NCBI GenBank assembly: GCA_004194705.1
Contig: SADC01001338.1
Coordinates: 62,001 to 126,000, forward strand
Direction of reading: 5' to 3'
Source: Ditylenchus dipsaci
Lineage: Eukaryota; Nematoda; Chromadorea; Rhabditida; Anguinidae
Length of the DNA stretch: 64,000 nucleotides
Both the position numbers and the translations under genes were made by a program. Numbering within the stretch: the first letter of the stretch is position 1; each line of letters starts with the position of its first letter. Shown here piece after piece: positions 48,201-57,959 of this stretch. The notes under the pieces are model-generated. The model did no database searches. It worked only from the letters and a program-made list of their open reading frames with translations, and was not told the origin of the DNA.

Positions 48201-51200
48201 ATTAAAAAATTGGCTCCATATGTTTGTAGGGTGGCCCCGAAAAAACTGCTTTGGTCCCCCTGTTGATTTTTTAAAAATTTTTTTTCCTTAAAAGTCTTAA
48301 AAATGTTTTACTCACACTTTTTTTTTATCATAATTTTCAATTTTTTTTTGGCTAAATTGTTTGGTCAAAAAAAAATTCGCCTTGGTCCTCCAAGGTTATT
48401 TTTTTTTGAAAAATTTTCTTTTTCGCCACATTTCTCAAAAATCTTCTGCAGATTATTGTACGCGGCCAAGACCAGCACAGTCCACATTGCAATGGATTGG
48501 GAGATTGGGTGAAAACAGACAGAGGAACCAAGGCAAAATTTAAAAAAATCAACAGGAGTGACCAGGGCTGTTTTTTCGGGGGCCACTCCAACACATATAG
48601 AGCCGAAAAAAATTTTTTCATTTTAAACTTTAGTGAATTCAGTTAGCTTTTTCTCTAATTTTTTTTTCTCAAAAAATTCACAAACTTTAAAAAACTATAA
48701 AATATCACCTCTCCTGATAATTCCTCAACATTTCTCTGGCCTGGTCATACTTATTCTCTAGTTGAGCATAATGCGACTCGTGTTTTCTAGCACATCGTTC
48801 ATTTGCTCAGCCTTTTTCTGACTTCCATCTAGTTCTGACACTAGTGCCACTATTTTGGCTTTGATTTGTGCTTCATTGTTGTTAGGTTTGCGTTGCTGGT
48901 CATTGTTAGCCATTGGTCTAACCACTTTGTCTGGTTTAGGCGGAAATGCAGTTTTAGGTGGCTCCTCTTCTTCACTATTTTCTTCATTTGTTGGCTTTGA
49001 AAAGATGCTTTGACAGGCTGAGCAAAGGATTGCTTTTGTTTGCTGCTGTTGCATAAGTAGTCTGAGACGGTCTTGTTCAAGAGACTGAAATAATAGATAA
49101 AATCAAAAATGAGATATAACAATTTAATCCAATAAAACCTGGTTGATAAGTTGGGCCACCTCGCTGTCTTCTAGATTTGGCTCTCTGCCGATTGTAAAAG
49201 TGACCGCTGAATATATTTTTACCACCACAGTAAAATTTTAATTTTTACAGCACCTTGAAGTACAGGAAATAATGCCGTATGCTAGACAGTGCCGCAAACC
49301 CAAATTCTTATCACTAAACAAAAGAAAGAGTATCAAAAAACAACTGAACTATCAAAATATATATAAATTTTTTTTGTCAAATTTCTATTGATTGATTTCA
49401 TCCTATTGACATTTTTACGACTCCAGTAGTGATTTATAAATAATTTTTTTTATACGTCAATTAGATATCAAAATTTTACTTTATTTGGTTTAACACCCTT
49501 AAAAATTTTTTAGTGGTACCTAAAACCGTTTTTTTTAAAGCTGAAATTACTACGGGTCGTCCCTGGGCCTAAGGCTCTAAGCCTAAAAAGAATGGGTGGA
49601 GGAACGGAGGTAAAACCGAATAGCTATTTTAGGGGGGGGGGAGGAACGGAGGTAAAACCAATAGCTATTTTAGGGGGGGGGGGCGGGTTGACTAAAACCG
49701 AGTAGCGCAGAAATTTTATTGACAAAAAACTTACAATTTCAGTAGCTCTTAAAGTTTGTGCTGCAAAAAGTTGGCTGACACCCACTAGAGATACATCCAT
49801 CCACAGATACCTAAAAACCACAAAATTTAATACAAAAATCATTAAATCAAGCACCGACTATTTGATCGCATTGCCGAATTTTGCCATTTCTATGAACAGC
49901 TCCACCTGCTGTGATTGATTTCACAAAAATGCCAAGTTTTCTAAACCAGAATCCGCCCCTACACCCATTCCTAAAATATTCTTTTTATCAGGTGTATAAA
50001 TTAAACGAAGCCATTTAGGTTTGAAAAAGTGGCCTCTGGTAAGCGTTTGTGTTTTTTGGCCCAAAATAATGTTGCAGGTTCGATCCCACGTGGTGGCATG
50101 CTATTTATTTTGGCTTGTTTGACCAGTTTAGAGGTAATTAGACTTTTTTGATACCAGATTCGGAATCAGCGATCTAAATTACTCCTGGAACTGGTCAAAC
50201 AATCCAAAAAAAGTAAAGTGCACGCATGCGGGATCGAACCTGCAACACCATTTTGGGCCAAAAAACGTGAGCACTTACGCACTGCGCCATGGAAGCCACT
50301 TTTTCAAACCTAAACCCCCCTTTAAGTAAGCTCCACCAACCAATAATGCTAACACCCAGCCCTTCAGGCCCTTTGTTCAGATAAACATCAAAAAGTTGCA
50401 TTTTGTCAAGCCTTCTCTCTAGCTCATACTCAGCACAACTGGCTACTGGATCAATTTCTTCGTTTCTTCGGTCATACTCGTCAACAGCATGGGTCTTGAA
50501 TATTTTGATTGGGCTGTAGAAAACGACACTTTACGGTTCAAGGCATCCACCCTAAATTATTTAATTAAGTTAAAAAGTTAAAATACAATTTTGCAGTCAG
50601 TCATTAAGGGTAAAGTCAGTAGACCAACCTTTCTGGACTTAGACCTCGTTTGGTTTCAGACAGGTCTCCCACAATGCTGGAGTTGGTTGCAGAGGAGTTG
50701 GTTTGAGCTGAGAACGACGAACCATGGCTTCCTGATTGTGGTTGTCTTCGGATTAACACAAAACTGGTACTGTTTGCACTTGCAGGATCAGTGATGTGAG
50801 GGAGGGCAGGGAATGCTGTCGTAGAATGGGGTGGATGCTTGTTGCTGACTGGGTCTTGGCTCCGAGGGTACCGACTCACCAGACTCGCTTCAAACAAGTC
50901 AGATATTAGTAAAGCACTGGTTGATTGAAATTATTACCTAGAATTTTGGTCAGCGTCTTCCATAATATTAGTAGGAGAGTCTAAAAATAATTTTCAAATG
51001 TTAAAAAATGAATTTTAGCTCAAAAAATATATGGCAACTATTGGAACACCGATATCGGAGGGTTTTTAATCATTTTCATGCAAAAAAGTTTTAGTAAAAA
51101 AAATTTTTGTAAATTGCCCTGGTCCCCCAAGCTAAATTGACTGCTGGGGGTAAATATTTATTCAGTGCTGACGGTAAAGGTAAATTACTCTGTCGATTTG

Positions 51201-53643
51201 TTTGTGAAATAATGCGTGTAAAAATGCCTTGGCACCTGTGGTATTTAAAAATTTATGAAAAATCATAAGATTGAAGTTTTTAGTGTCAAAACTGGTTCAT
51301 TTAGAGAGAATACGGTATTTAGCTCACAGTTTACTCTAACAAATGTTTGGCTCATAGTTAACTTGCTAAACTATTAAAGAAAACAGAAAAAAGGGAGATT
51401 TTGCAGACTTTAAATTCCTATCGACTATTTTTTTAAAGAGAAACAAGTGCTTACCTTCTAATCCGTCCTGCTGCTGCCATTCACACCAAATCTCCGCTTA
51501 TAGTATCCAGGATCTCTCCAATAAGGTGAGTAACGCCAGTGTCCTTATCTGCAGAACACTCGAGTGTTCCACCTTTCACTTGCCTTTCTTCACTTCTTAA
51601 ACCACTTTTCTGCTGGCTTGGCAACAGCAGAAGTAGGTGGGGTGCATCTTTTAACAATTTAAAATAATTAACAATAATATTTTACAAAAAAAAATGAAAG
51701 TACCTAGAGTAAGATGTTTGAAAAGTTGTTTAGGGAATGTGTTTGTAGCAGGCGTTCGAGAAGATGCCACAGTTGTGGGTGTAGTAGTTATTTTTTCCAA
51801 GTCATTGACCATCTGTGTGAAGTTTTTCGTCACCTGTAATTGCAGCGAAATTAAAAATATAAAAATTTAATAGTTACGTTTTTTTTGGTTTAAAGGAGGG
51901 GAAAAGCCATTTACCGTATTCACTCTATAAGTCACCACACTCTAATAAGTCCCCACCCTACGGACCCCATATCTCAGCCTAAAGCAAACATTTTGCAAAT
52001 CTGTTTTTTGCGTTTTCTTAGTTATTACTAGATTACCTAATTCCAGTTTCAAACTTGTTGAGCACCCGAATTCTAACAATCGAACACAAAATTTCCGATT
52101 TTCCAAAATAACTCCCCATGAGGAGTTGATAGAGTGAATACGGTAAGTTTGAGAAAGTGGCCACGGTGGCGCAGTGCGTAAGCTTTACGTTTTTTGGCCC
52201 AAAATGGTGTTGCAGGTTCGATTCCACATGGGTGAACTTCTCTTTTTGGGCTTGTTGACCAGTTCATGGGGTAATTTGGGTCGCTGATTCCGAATCTGGC
52301 GTCAAAAAAGTCTAATTACCTCTAAAACTGACCAAACAAGCAAAAAATAGATTCGTGTCATCACGTGGGATCAGGACAGCATATGAAGTGCACCCCCCCA
52401 TCGAAAATTTATTGTACTTTTGATAAAAGTATCCATTTTCAGTCAAAAACTTTTTTTCTGAGGCACCCTAGTGTGCGAAAATTCCTCAGGAACTGAATCA
52501 GGAAACAGAATTCAAAAAAAATTTTTAGTCGCTGAGATATGAACTAAAGATGGAGTGTCAATATTTTTAAAAATGACCATCAACTTTACTTTAACTTTAG
52601 GTCATATCTCAGCGACTAGCTATTTTTTTTCAAATTGTGTTCCTGATTCAGATTCCTGAGAAATTTTGTCTACTGGAGTGCCCCAGAAAAAAAAATTTTC
52701 AACTAAAAATGGGTACTTTTATTAAAAAAGTACAACAAATTTTTCGAGGGGGGGGGGTGCACTTCAACTTTTACGTGGGGATCAGACCTGCAACACCCTT
52801 TTAGACCAAAAAGCACAAACGCTTACGCACTGCGCCATGGAAGCCACTTTTCAAAACCCAATTGGCTTTTCCCCCTCGTTCAATTGCGTATGAAAAAAGA
52901 GCAAAAAATCGTATTAATACTTAAAATCTAGTATAAAATTACTTAGTTTCAGTACAAAAAGATTTAATTCTAGTACCAAAATTCAACTTGTTCAGAAAAC
53001 GAGTTTTTCTCTAAATAGAGTACCACTCTCAAATTGTGTGCTGAACCAAAAATTTTGCAATTCGGTTAAGCACAGTAAAATTCAAGAAAATTTTTGATGC
53101 CCCAAGTGGGAAAAGAACATACAACGACTTTCTCCGGCCACTGCAGCTCTACCACTGAGCTACCGATGCTATTAATCCTTAACTTTGTTTTAATTTGTGG
53201 AGGACGCCAATCAACTTCTTAAAATACAGTAGAATTCTAATTTTGTGTATTGCAAACAACAAATTCGACCAAATGTTCCTTACCTGGCTCAGTGGACTGC
53301 CATGTGACTCACTCTTTTGCTGGCAGCAGACGGTTTTAGGGGGAACTGCTGGAGGGGAATTAGCTTTCACTGCTACAGCCTCTTGTCCCGTTGGCTTGCT
53401 GAACGCTGCAGTCTTGGACTGTAAAAGAGGGCATATCTTGGCATCTCTCAAATGCTCAAAGAGGGCTTTGTGTGGTTGAAACGACTTTTGCTTCTTGGTC
53501 GATGCTGCCAGATTGGGGTGATGGTGCTGAGTGGAAGTGCTGGAGACTGTGCTAGTACCTTCTTCGTCCTCGTCTTCGTCCTCGCTGCTCAACAGCATGT
53601 TCTGGTTATTGCTGTTCAATTGCTGCGGTTGCAGCTGACTCAT
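45267..53643 (-). CDS. Neurabin/spinophilin-family PP1 and actin scaffold
   Basis: Exon stretches: 53284-53643, 51704-51833, about 51483-51650, 50937-50985, about 50620-50890, 50341-50551, about 49888-49974, about 49735-49813, about 49150-49215, about 48712-49088, 48050-48190, about 46975-47210, 45955-46150, 45733-45822, about 45650-45690, 45267-45600. Order matches neurabin: a disordered Ser/Pro/Gln-rich N-terminus; the PP1 docking motif RKVSF followed by [16 protein letters not shown] and [14 protein letters not shown]; a PDZ domain ([63 protein letters not shown]); a coiled coil ([38 protein letters not shown]); and a SAM domain ([36 protein letters not shown]). Neurabins hold PP1 at actin-rich junctions and synapses. 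At least six one-base losses break the frame in conserved blocks. A GAATTGA stop after the coiled coil at about 48050 may end a short isoform. The ATG at 53643 is the first in-frame one seen; exons further 5' are possible. Confidence 0.9.
46766..46960. repeat. Palindromic 'accaaggca' element in a neurabin intron
   Basis: AACTATACCCCACATTTTTT and TGCCTTGGTCCCCCTGTTG against CAACAGGGGGACCAAGGCA and ATGTGGGGTATAGTTCAA. Confidence 0.8.
47604..47904. mobile_element. TA-flanked MITE with the GTTCGTTCCCGCC module
   Basis: CAGTCAACCCCCGCTTCAAT at the left, TAGCGGCTTTGATTG at the right, TA on both sides; inside, AAGTTCGTTCCCGCCTGGGG and GTGTCGGACCTAGCGGGAAC are inverted. Confidence 0.75.
48211..48608. 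repeat. Foldback 'accaaggca' element in a neurabin intron
   Basis: GGCTCCATATGTTTGTAGGG to CCACTCCAACACATATAGAGCC; CTTTGGTCCCCCTGTTGATT to AATCAACAGGAGTGACC inside, then a second inner palindrome. Small ORFs here are artefacts. Confidence 0.75.
50003..50325. mobile_element. tRNA-armed foldback element, copy H, in the intron splitting the PDZ domain
   Basis: GCCATTTAGGTTTGAAAAAG at the left and CTTTTTCAAACCTAAACCC at the right. Both arms keep GGTTCGATCCCACGTGGTGG or its inverse. It sits between the exons encoding GLGVSIIG and GMGVGADSG. Confidence 0.85.
51914..52143. mobile_element. 230-bp TA-flanked MITE with CCGTATTCACTCT ends
   Basis: CCGTATTCACTCTATAAGTC at the left and GATAGAGTGAATACGG at the right, TA at 51912-51913 and 52144-52145. 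Inner words are also inverted. Tips of the same type are seen near 20203, 24360, 26830, 51300 and 58700. Confidence 0.85.
52385..52765. mobile_element. Foldback with GAAGTGCACCCCCC ends
   Basis: GAAGTGCACCCCCCC to GGGGGGGGTGCACTTC, with TTTAGTCGCTGAGATATGA and GTCATATCTCAGCGACTAG inside. The interior is shared with the foldback at 55675-56062, which has different ends (CAGGTCAGTTCGCCCCG). Confidence 0.8.
53098..53169 (-). pseudogene. Decayed tRNA-like sequence
   Basis: The minus strand begins GCATCGGTAGCTCAGTGGTAGAGCTGC, split here as an intact D-arm/A-box (TAGCTCAGTGGTAGAGC), but the T-arm region (GTTCTTTTCCCAC) has lost the GGTTCGA core and the 3' end does not pair with GCATCGG. Unlike the tRNA-armed foldbacks it has no inverted partner. 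Confidence 0.55.
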
Positions 53644-53699
53644 GATAGAAGTAGAGTCATGGCCAACATTTAATGAGTGGGGTTAGCTAAATATTTCTG

Positions 53700-54550
53700 T
53701 TATCAGTTTTATAAAACGTTCGTTAAAAAAGTAATTACAAATATAATAAAATGAATAAATTTAAGAAATATTATCATTTGTTAAAATTGTGAAATGTCGA
53801 GTACAGTAAAACCTGGATATAGTGACACCTCTCAAGTTCGTTCCCGCCTAGAGTCCGATACTTTTTTACCTTAATTTTCGAAGTCTTTTATTAATCCTAT
53901 TTCGACAGTATGATCCTAAATATCGTACGATCATTTTCAGTCATTTTTAAAAAAGACAAAAAAATTGAGTCGAAAAAGCAAAACCTCGATATGAGTGACA
54001 ACCTGTTTTCAGAAAGTGATATAAAACACACGCAGCTCGACAAGTTTTAAAAACAATAACATAAGAATAAAATCTCAAAAAGAATATAGGACAGCTCAAG
54101 AATTAGTTACCAAGCAAGCTAGGGGGGACTATGTGTTGAGAAACGCTTGACGTGCTGGATGTGTTTTTTATGTGTGGACTCGAATTACAGAATGTTATTG
54201 TTGTGAAATTGAGTAAAGTGTTAAGAAGACCATATGTAAATTAATAAATTTACGTATTAAATTGCCGTATAACTCTATTAATCTTCAAACTCTAAAAATC
54301 TAGTCAAAAAAATCAGGGGTGGGATTATAGAACTTATACGGTAGAGCGGGAGATAAAAACTGCAGAATTAGCATTATGAGAATTAGCTGTAAAATTTACA
54401 CATACCAAAGCTTACTATTGAAAATACCGTTTGCATTATTTACATGAGTTGTAATTATCATAAATGCTCTAATTTAAGCCCATGGGCTTAAATTAGAACA
54501 CACAACTCTCCAAGCAAGTTGTGATATTGTGTTTTAGGTATGAAAATTCA
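53700..54550. other. Upstream flank of the neurabin-like ORF
   Basis: AT-rich. Holds a one-sided TA-type MITE from about 53803 (CAGTAAAACCTGGATATAGT, GTTCGTTCCCGCC) and a short perfect-looking hairpin TTTAAGCCCATGGGCTTAAA at 54473-54492. No gene seen. Confidence 0.4.
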
Positions 54551-54554
54551 AACC

Positions 54555-54689
54555 CCTAAAACTGGTCAAACAAGCCAAAATAAATAGCGTGCCACCACGT
54601 GGGATCGAACCTGCAACACTATTTTGGGTCAAAAACGCAAACGATTACGCACTGCGTCATCGAGGCCTTCGTTTGAACCTAAATGGCTT
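54555..54689. mobile_element. tRNA-armed foldback element, copy J (right half only)
   Basis: Starts CTGGTCAAACAAGCCAAAAT and runs through GTGGGATCGAACCTGCAAC to the edge TTTGAACCTAAATGGCTTT. The left arm is missing. Confidence 0.75.
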
Positions 54690-54702
54690 TTCACTTCAAA
54701 CG

Positions 54703-55031
54703 TGGGGGAAGCCATTTAGGTTTGAAAAAGGGGCTTCGTGACGTAGTTGATAACGTTTGCGTTTTATGGCCCAAAATCGTGCGCAGGTTCGATCCCAGGT
54801 GCGTTGCATTCTATTTTTTTGTAGTTGTAGTTTTATTTGTAATTAGACTTTTTTTGACGCCAGATTCGGAATCAGTGCCCCAATTACCCTAGAACTAGTC
54901 AAACAAGCAAAAATAAATAGCATGCCACCAGGTGGGATCGAACCTGCAACACCCTTTTAAGACCATAAAACACAAACGCTTACGTACTGCGTCATGGAAG
55001 CCACTTTTTCAAAGCTAAATGTCTCCCCCAT
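54703..55031. mobile_element. tRNA-armed foldback element, copy K
   Basis: GAAGCCATTTAGGTTTGAAA and GCGCAGGTTCGATCCCAGGT at the left; CCAGGTGGGATCGAACCTGC and GCCACTTTTTCAAAGCTAAA at the right. Only 14 bp from copy J. Confidence 0.8.
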
Positions 55032-55639
55032 TTAAGTCACAAAATTAGTTAACAAACAAATTTTTTAGATTTGCAGAAAATTTCAAGGAACAAATGCTAA
55101 TTAGGTACTGGATTTCAGATATTCGTGCTGTAATTCAACATGATGCATTTTTATTTAAAAAAATGTAATAATTATAAAAAATTTCTCAAAAAGAAAGACA
55201 AGAATTGATCACTCATTTGGCTTCAAACACAAAAGCTGCTTTAACACAATTAACTATCATAATAGCTGTGACAATACACTGCTAGTAACTGCTTGAGTAT
55301 ATATATATACTAATCCTATTTAATTTCCTCCTCTTGCTGGTTTGCAAACAAAAACAAAGAGTGGCTACTATTCCCTTTCATTTTCTTCTCCAACAACAAA
55401 TCAATGCATCAAACAGAATGGATATTATGTTAATTGCCGATAATAGAACCTTTGACTCACCAACCACAATATACATTTTATATACTACTAACTGCCTTTT
55501 ACAACATCAAACAATATGGCCAATTTGCAGAAAATTAAATTCTGATAATTAATCCTGATGAGAGTAGCCTATACTCTAGCAATCACTTCGGGAAACTGCC
55601 TTCAATCCTAATGCTATGGTGGTGTGGCCATTTAAGCTA

Positions 55640-56435
55640 CACTCGAATCTGGATAAACCGACACCCGTAAAGGGAGACAGGTCAGTTCGCCCCGTTTTTT
55701 TTTCAAAATTTGATACTTTTTGCATAAAAGTATTTTTTCATGGGAAAATTTTTTTCTGGGGACTTTTAGTAGCTAAAATTTCCTCAGGAATCAGAATCAG
55801 AAAACAGAATTTCAAAAAAATTCTCGGTTGCTGAGATATACCCCAAAGTTGGATGGTCGTCATTTGAAAATGACAAGCACCTAACTTTGGGTCATATCTC
55901 AGCAACCGAGAATTATTTTTTGAAATTCTGTTTTGTGATTCTGATTTCTGAGGAAATTCAGCTACTTAAAGTCCCCAGAAAAAATTTTTTCCCATAAAAA
56001 AATACTTTTATTGCAAAAAAGTATCAAAAATTTTGAAAAAAAACGGGGCGAACTGACCGTCACCCCCGTAAAGTTCGTTCCCGTCTAGGATCTGACACTT
56101 TTTTTACCTTGATTTTCAAAATCTATTGCCAGTTGTCTTTGATTGGTCTGGTCTGAAACACCGTTTTCAAAATCTTTTTATGTTGCCATAAAAGTCGCGG
56201 CTCTTTATAAGCCTACACCCTTTTTAAAAATCAGGTGTAGGCTTATGAAGAGCCGCAGGTCTTTATGGCAAATGGGAAAGATTCTGGAAAAACGATCAGC
56301 AAAATCAGATTCTTGCGATGTTCGGACAGACCAGCCAAAGAAAAATGGCAAAAGGTTTCGAAAATTAGGTTAAAAAAAGTGTCGGACCCTAGACGGGAAC
56401 AACTTGAGGGATGTCGGCTTGTCCAGATTCGACTG
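55640..56435. mobile_element. TA-flanked MITE with a nested foldback
   Basis: CACTCGAATCTGGATAAACC to GTCCAGATTCGACTG, TA on both sides. AAGTTCGTTCCCGTCTAGGA and CCTAGACGGGAACAAC are the shared inner module. At about 55675-56062 a foldback (GGTCAGTTCGCCCCGTTTTT to AAACGGGGCGAACTGACC) is inserted. Confidence 0.8.
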
Positions 56436-56439
56436 TATA

Positions 56440-57400
56440 GTAATCGAAACATTTTCGGCGCTATTATGATATATCATAGAGCATCACACTTTCCTTTACC
56501 TAAAAGTCCTTCCTATTGGCAACATTCGATTTAGATAAATATTTAAGCGAGGGATTTTTTTTTTGAATCAGGGGGATGGTGTTAATGATAAAAAAAAATA
56601 CGTTATTTAAAGGAAGGTCCATCTAGCAGGCCGGCCTTTTGACAGCGTGGTTAACCCTGGTCGATTTGAGCCTGTTCGAGCATAAACATGATTTAAATTA
56701 AAAAAATAAAAATACAGTTTACAGACATATCTACTTTCCGTAAATGATTTTGTACAATAAAGTGAAATTTTAGATTTTGGATCTATCGAACAATATTGTT
56801 CAAAACAGGAAAAATTCCTAAAATTAGATATTACTAACAAAGACAAATATCACCAATAAAATTCACACTTACCACCAAAATTAGGGCTACCGCTGATAAT
56901 TGTGTCAAAAAGGAGAGTTCAAGAAAGATTTGCCCCAAATTTGCATATTCTCGCAGAAAGGATAAATGATTAAGTGGTCAAGAAGATAAGGCGCACCAAA
57001 GGTGCTGGACTTCTCTTGTTTTATGATGGCAGCTGGTATGGAAGATTTTGTATAGTCAAAATATTCCCTTGATTGTTGTGGCAGGTAGAGAGTGAGAAGT
57101 TTTATATAACAGTATTATCAAACAAAAAGATAGCAAAGAGTTTTCAAAATGGAATCCAAAGTGAAGAAGAAGAAAATAGTATGTCACAGAAATGAACTAG
57201 CAAAGGAATTTTAGAGATCGGGTCAAAAATAATTCAATTAGCTACTCGGACAAAAAAAACAATAATATGAGTTTATAGATTAAAAAAAATTGAAAAAATG
57301 CTGGTGAAGCGTCTAAATTTCGCTAGAGCTTTGTTACAAAATATCAAAAAGCAATATTCTGGAAAGCAGCATCCTAAATAGGGCTGTTGGTCGCCTAAAA
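56440..57400. other. AT-rich stretch, no gene seen
   Basis: A few higher-complexity patches (56880-57200) but no conserved frame or splice-flanked exon that I can support. Confidence 0.4.
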
Positions 57401-57690
57401 ATTTTAAATGATTTCTGCCCATTCAAATTTTGACCCATACCCTCGATGGGGGGGGGGGTGGGCAGGGGGTTATGTTGGGATTCGCCTTAGCCTCCTGTTG
57501 TTGTGTCATGTTATATAGATTAGCAAAGGTAGGCTAGTGTTATCACGACGAATTTAATCGTGAGTCTAAGATACGTTTGAGCCCCTTGGTACCATGCGCT
57601 GGCCTACCTTCTGGATATAAACTTTAAAAAACACAGAAGGGACCAAGGCAAACCAACCACCCCCAATGATAGATAGAGCCGAAAATTCCG
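57400..57690. repeat. Palindrome combining the 'accaaggca' and 'GTAGGCYAGYGT' words
   Basis: Poly-G near 57449, TTCGCCTTAGCCTCCTGTTG, GTAGGCTAGTGTTATCACGA against TGGTACCATGCGCTGGCCTAC and AAGGGACCAAGGCAAACC. Confidence 0.55.
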
Positions 57691-57714
57691 CTCTGGTTAC
57701 CTGAACCGGAGCAC

Positions 57715-57950
57715 TTGAACACTCACTTGGACCCCCAGAAAATCAGATTGGGGACCAAAGCAATTTTTTGAGACTTTCAAGTTTATTATTTTCACCTTGA
57801 TTTTGTATGAAAAATGCAAAATAAAATTTTTCGAGACTTTTATAGTAAAAAAGGTAAAAAATAAAACTCGAAATTTAAAAAAAATTGCCTTGGTCCCCCA
57901 AGATGATTTTCTGGGAGAGGTCTGTGGTTCAATTCAACCCCTGAACCGCT
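57715..57950. repeat. Palindromic 'accaaggca' element
   Basis: CTGAACCGGAGCACTTGAAC at the left and AATTCAACCCCTGAACC at the right; AAAATCAGATTGGGGACC to TGGTCCCCCAAGATGATTTTC inside. Confidence 0.65.
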
Positions 57951-57959
57951 AGACATTAG

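Larger units (their letters stand above)
51893..52876. mobile_element. tRNA-armed foldback element, copy I, split by two other elements
   Basis: Outer edges GGGGAAAAGCCATTTA and CCAATTGGCTTTTCCCCC. The left edge is cut by the MITE at 51914-52143, the right arm by the foldback at 52385-52765. With those removed, the element has the same length and order as copy H. Confidence 0.8.
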
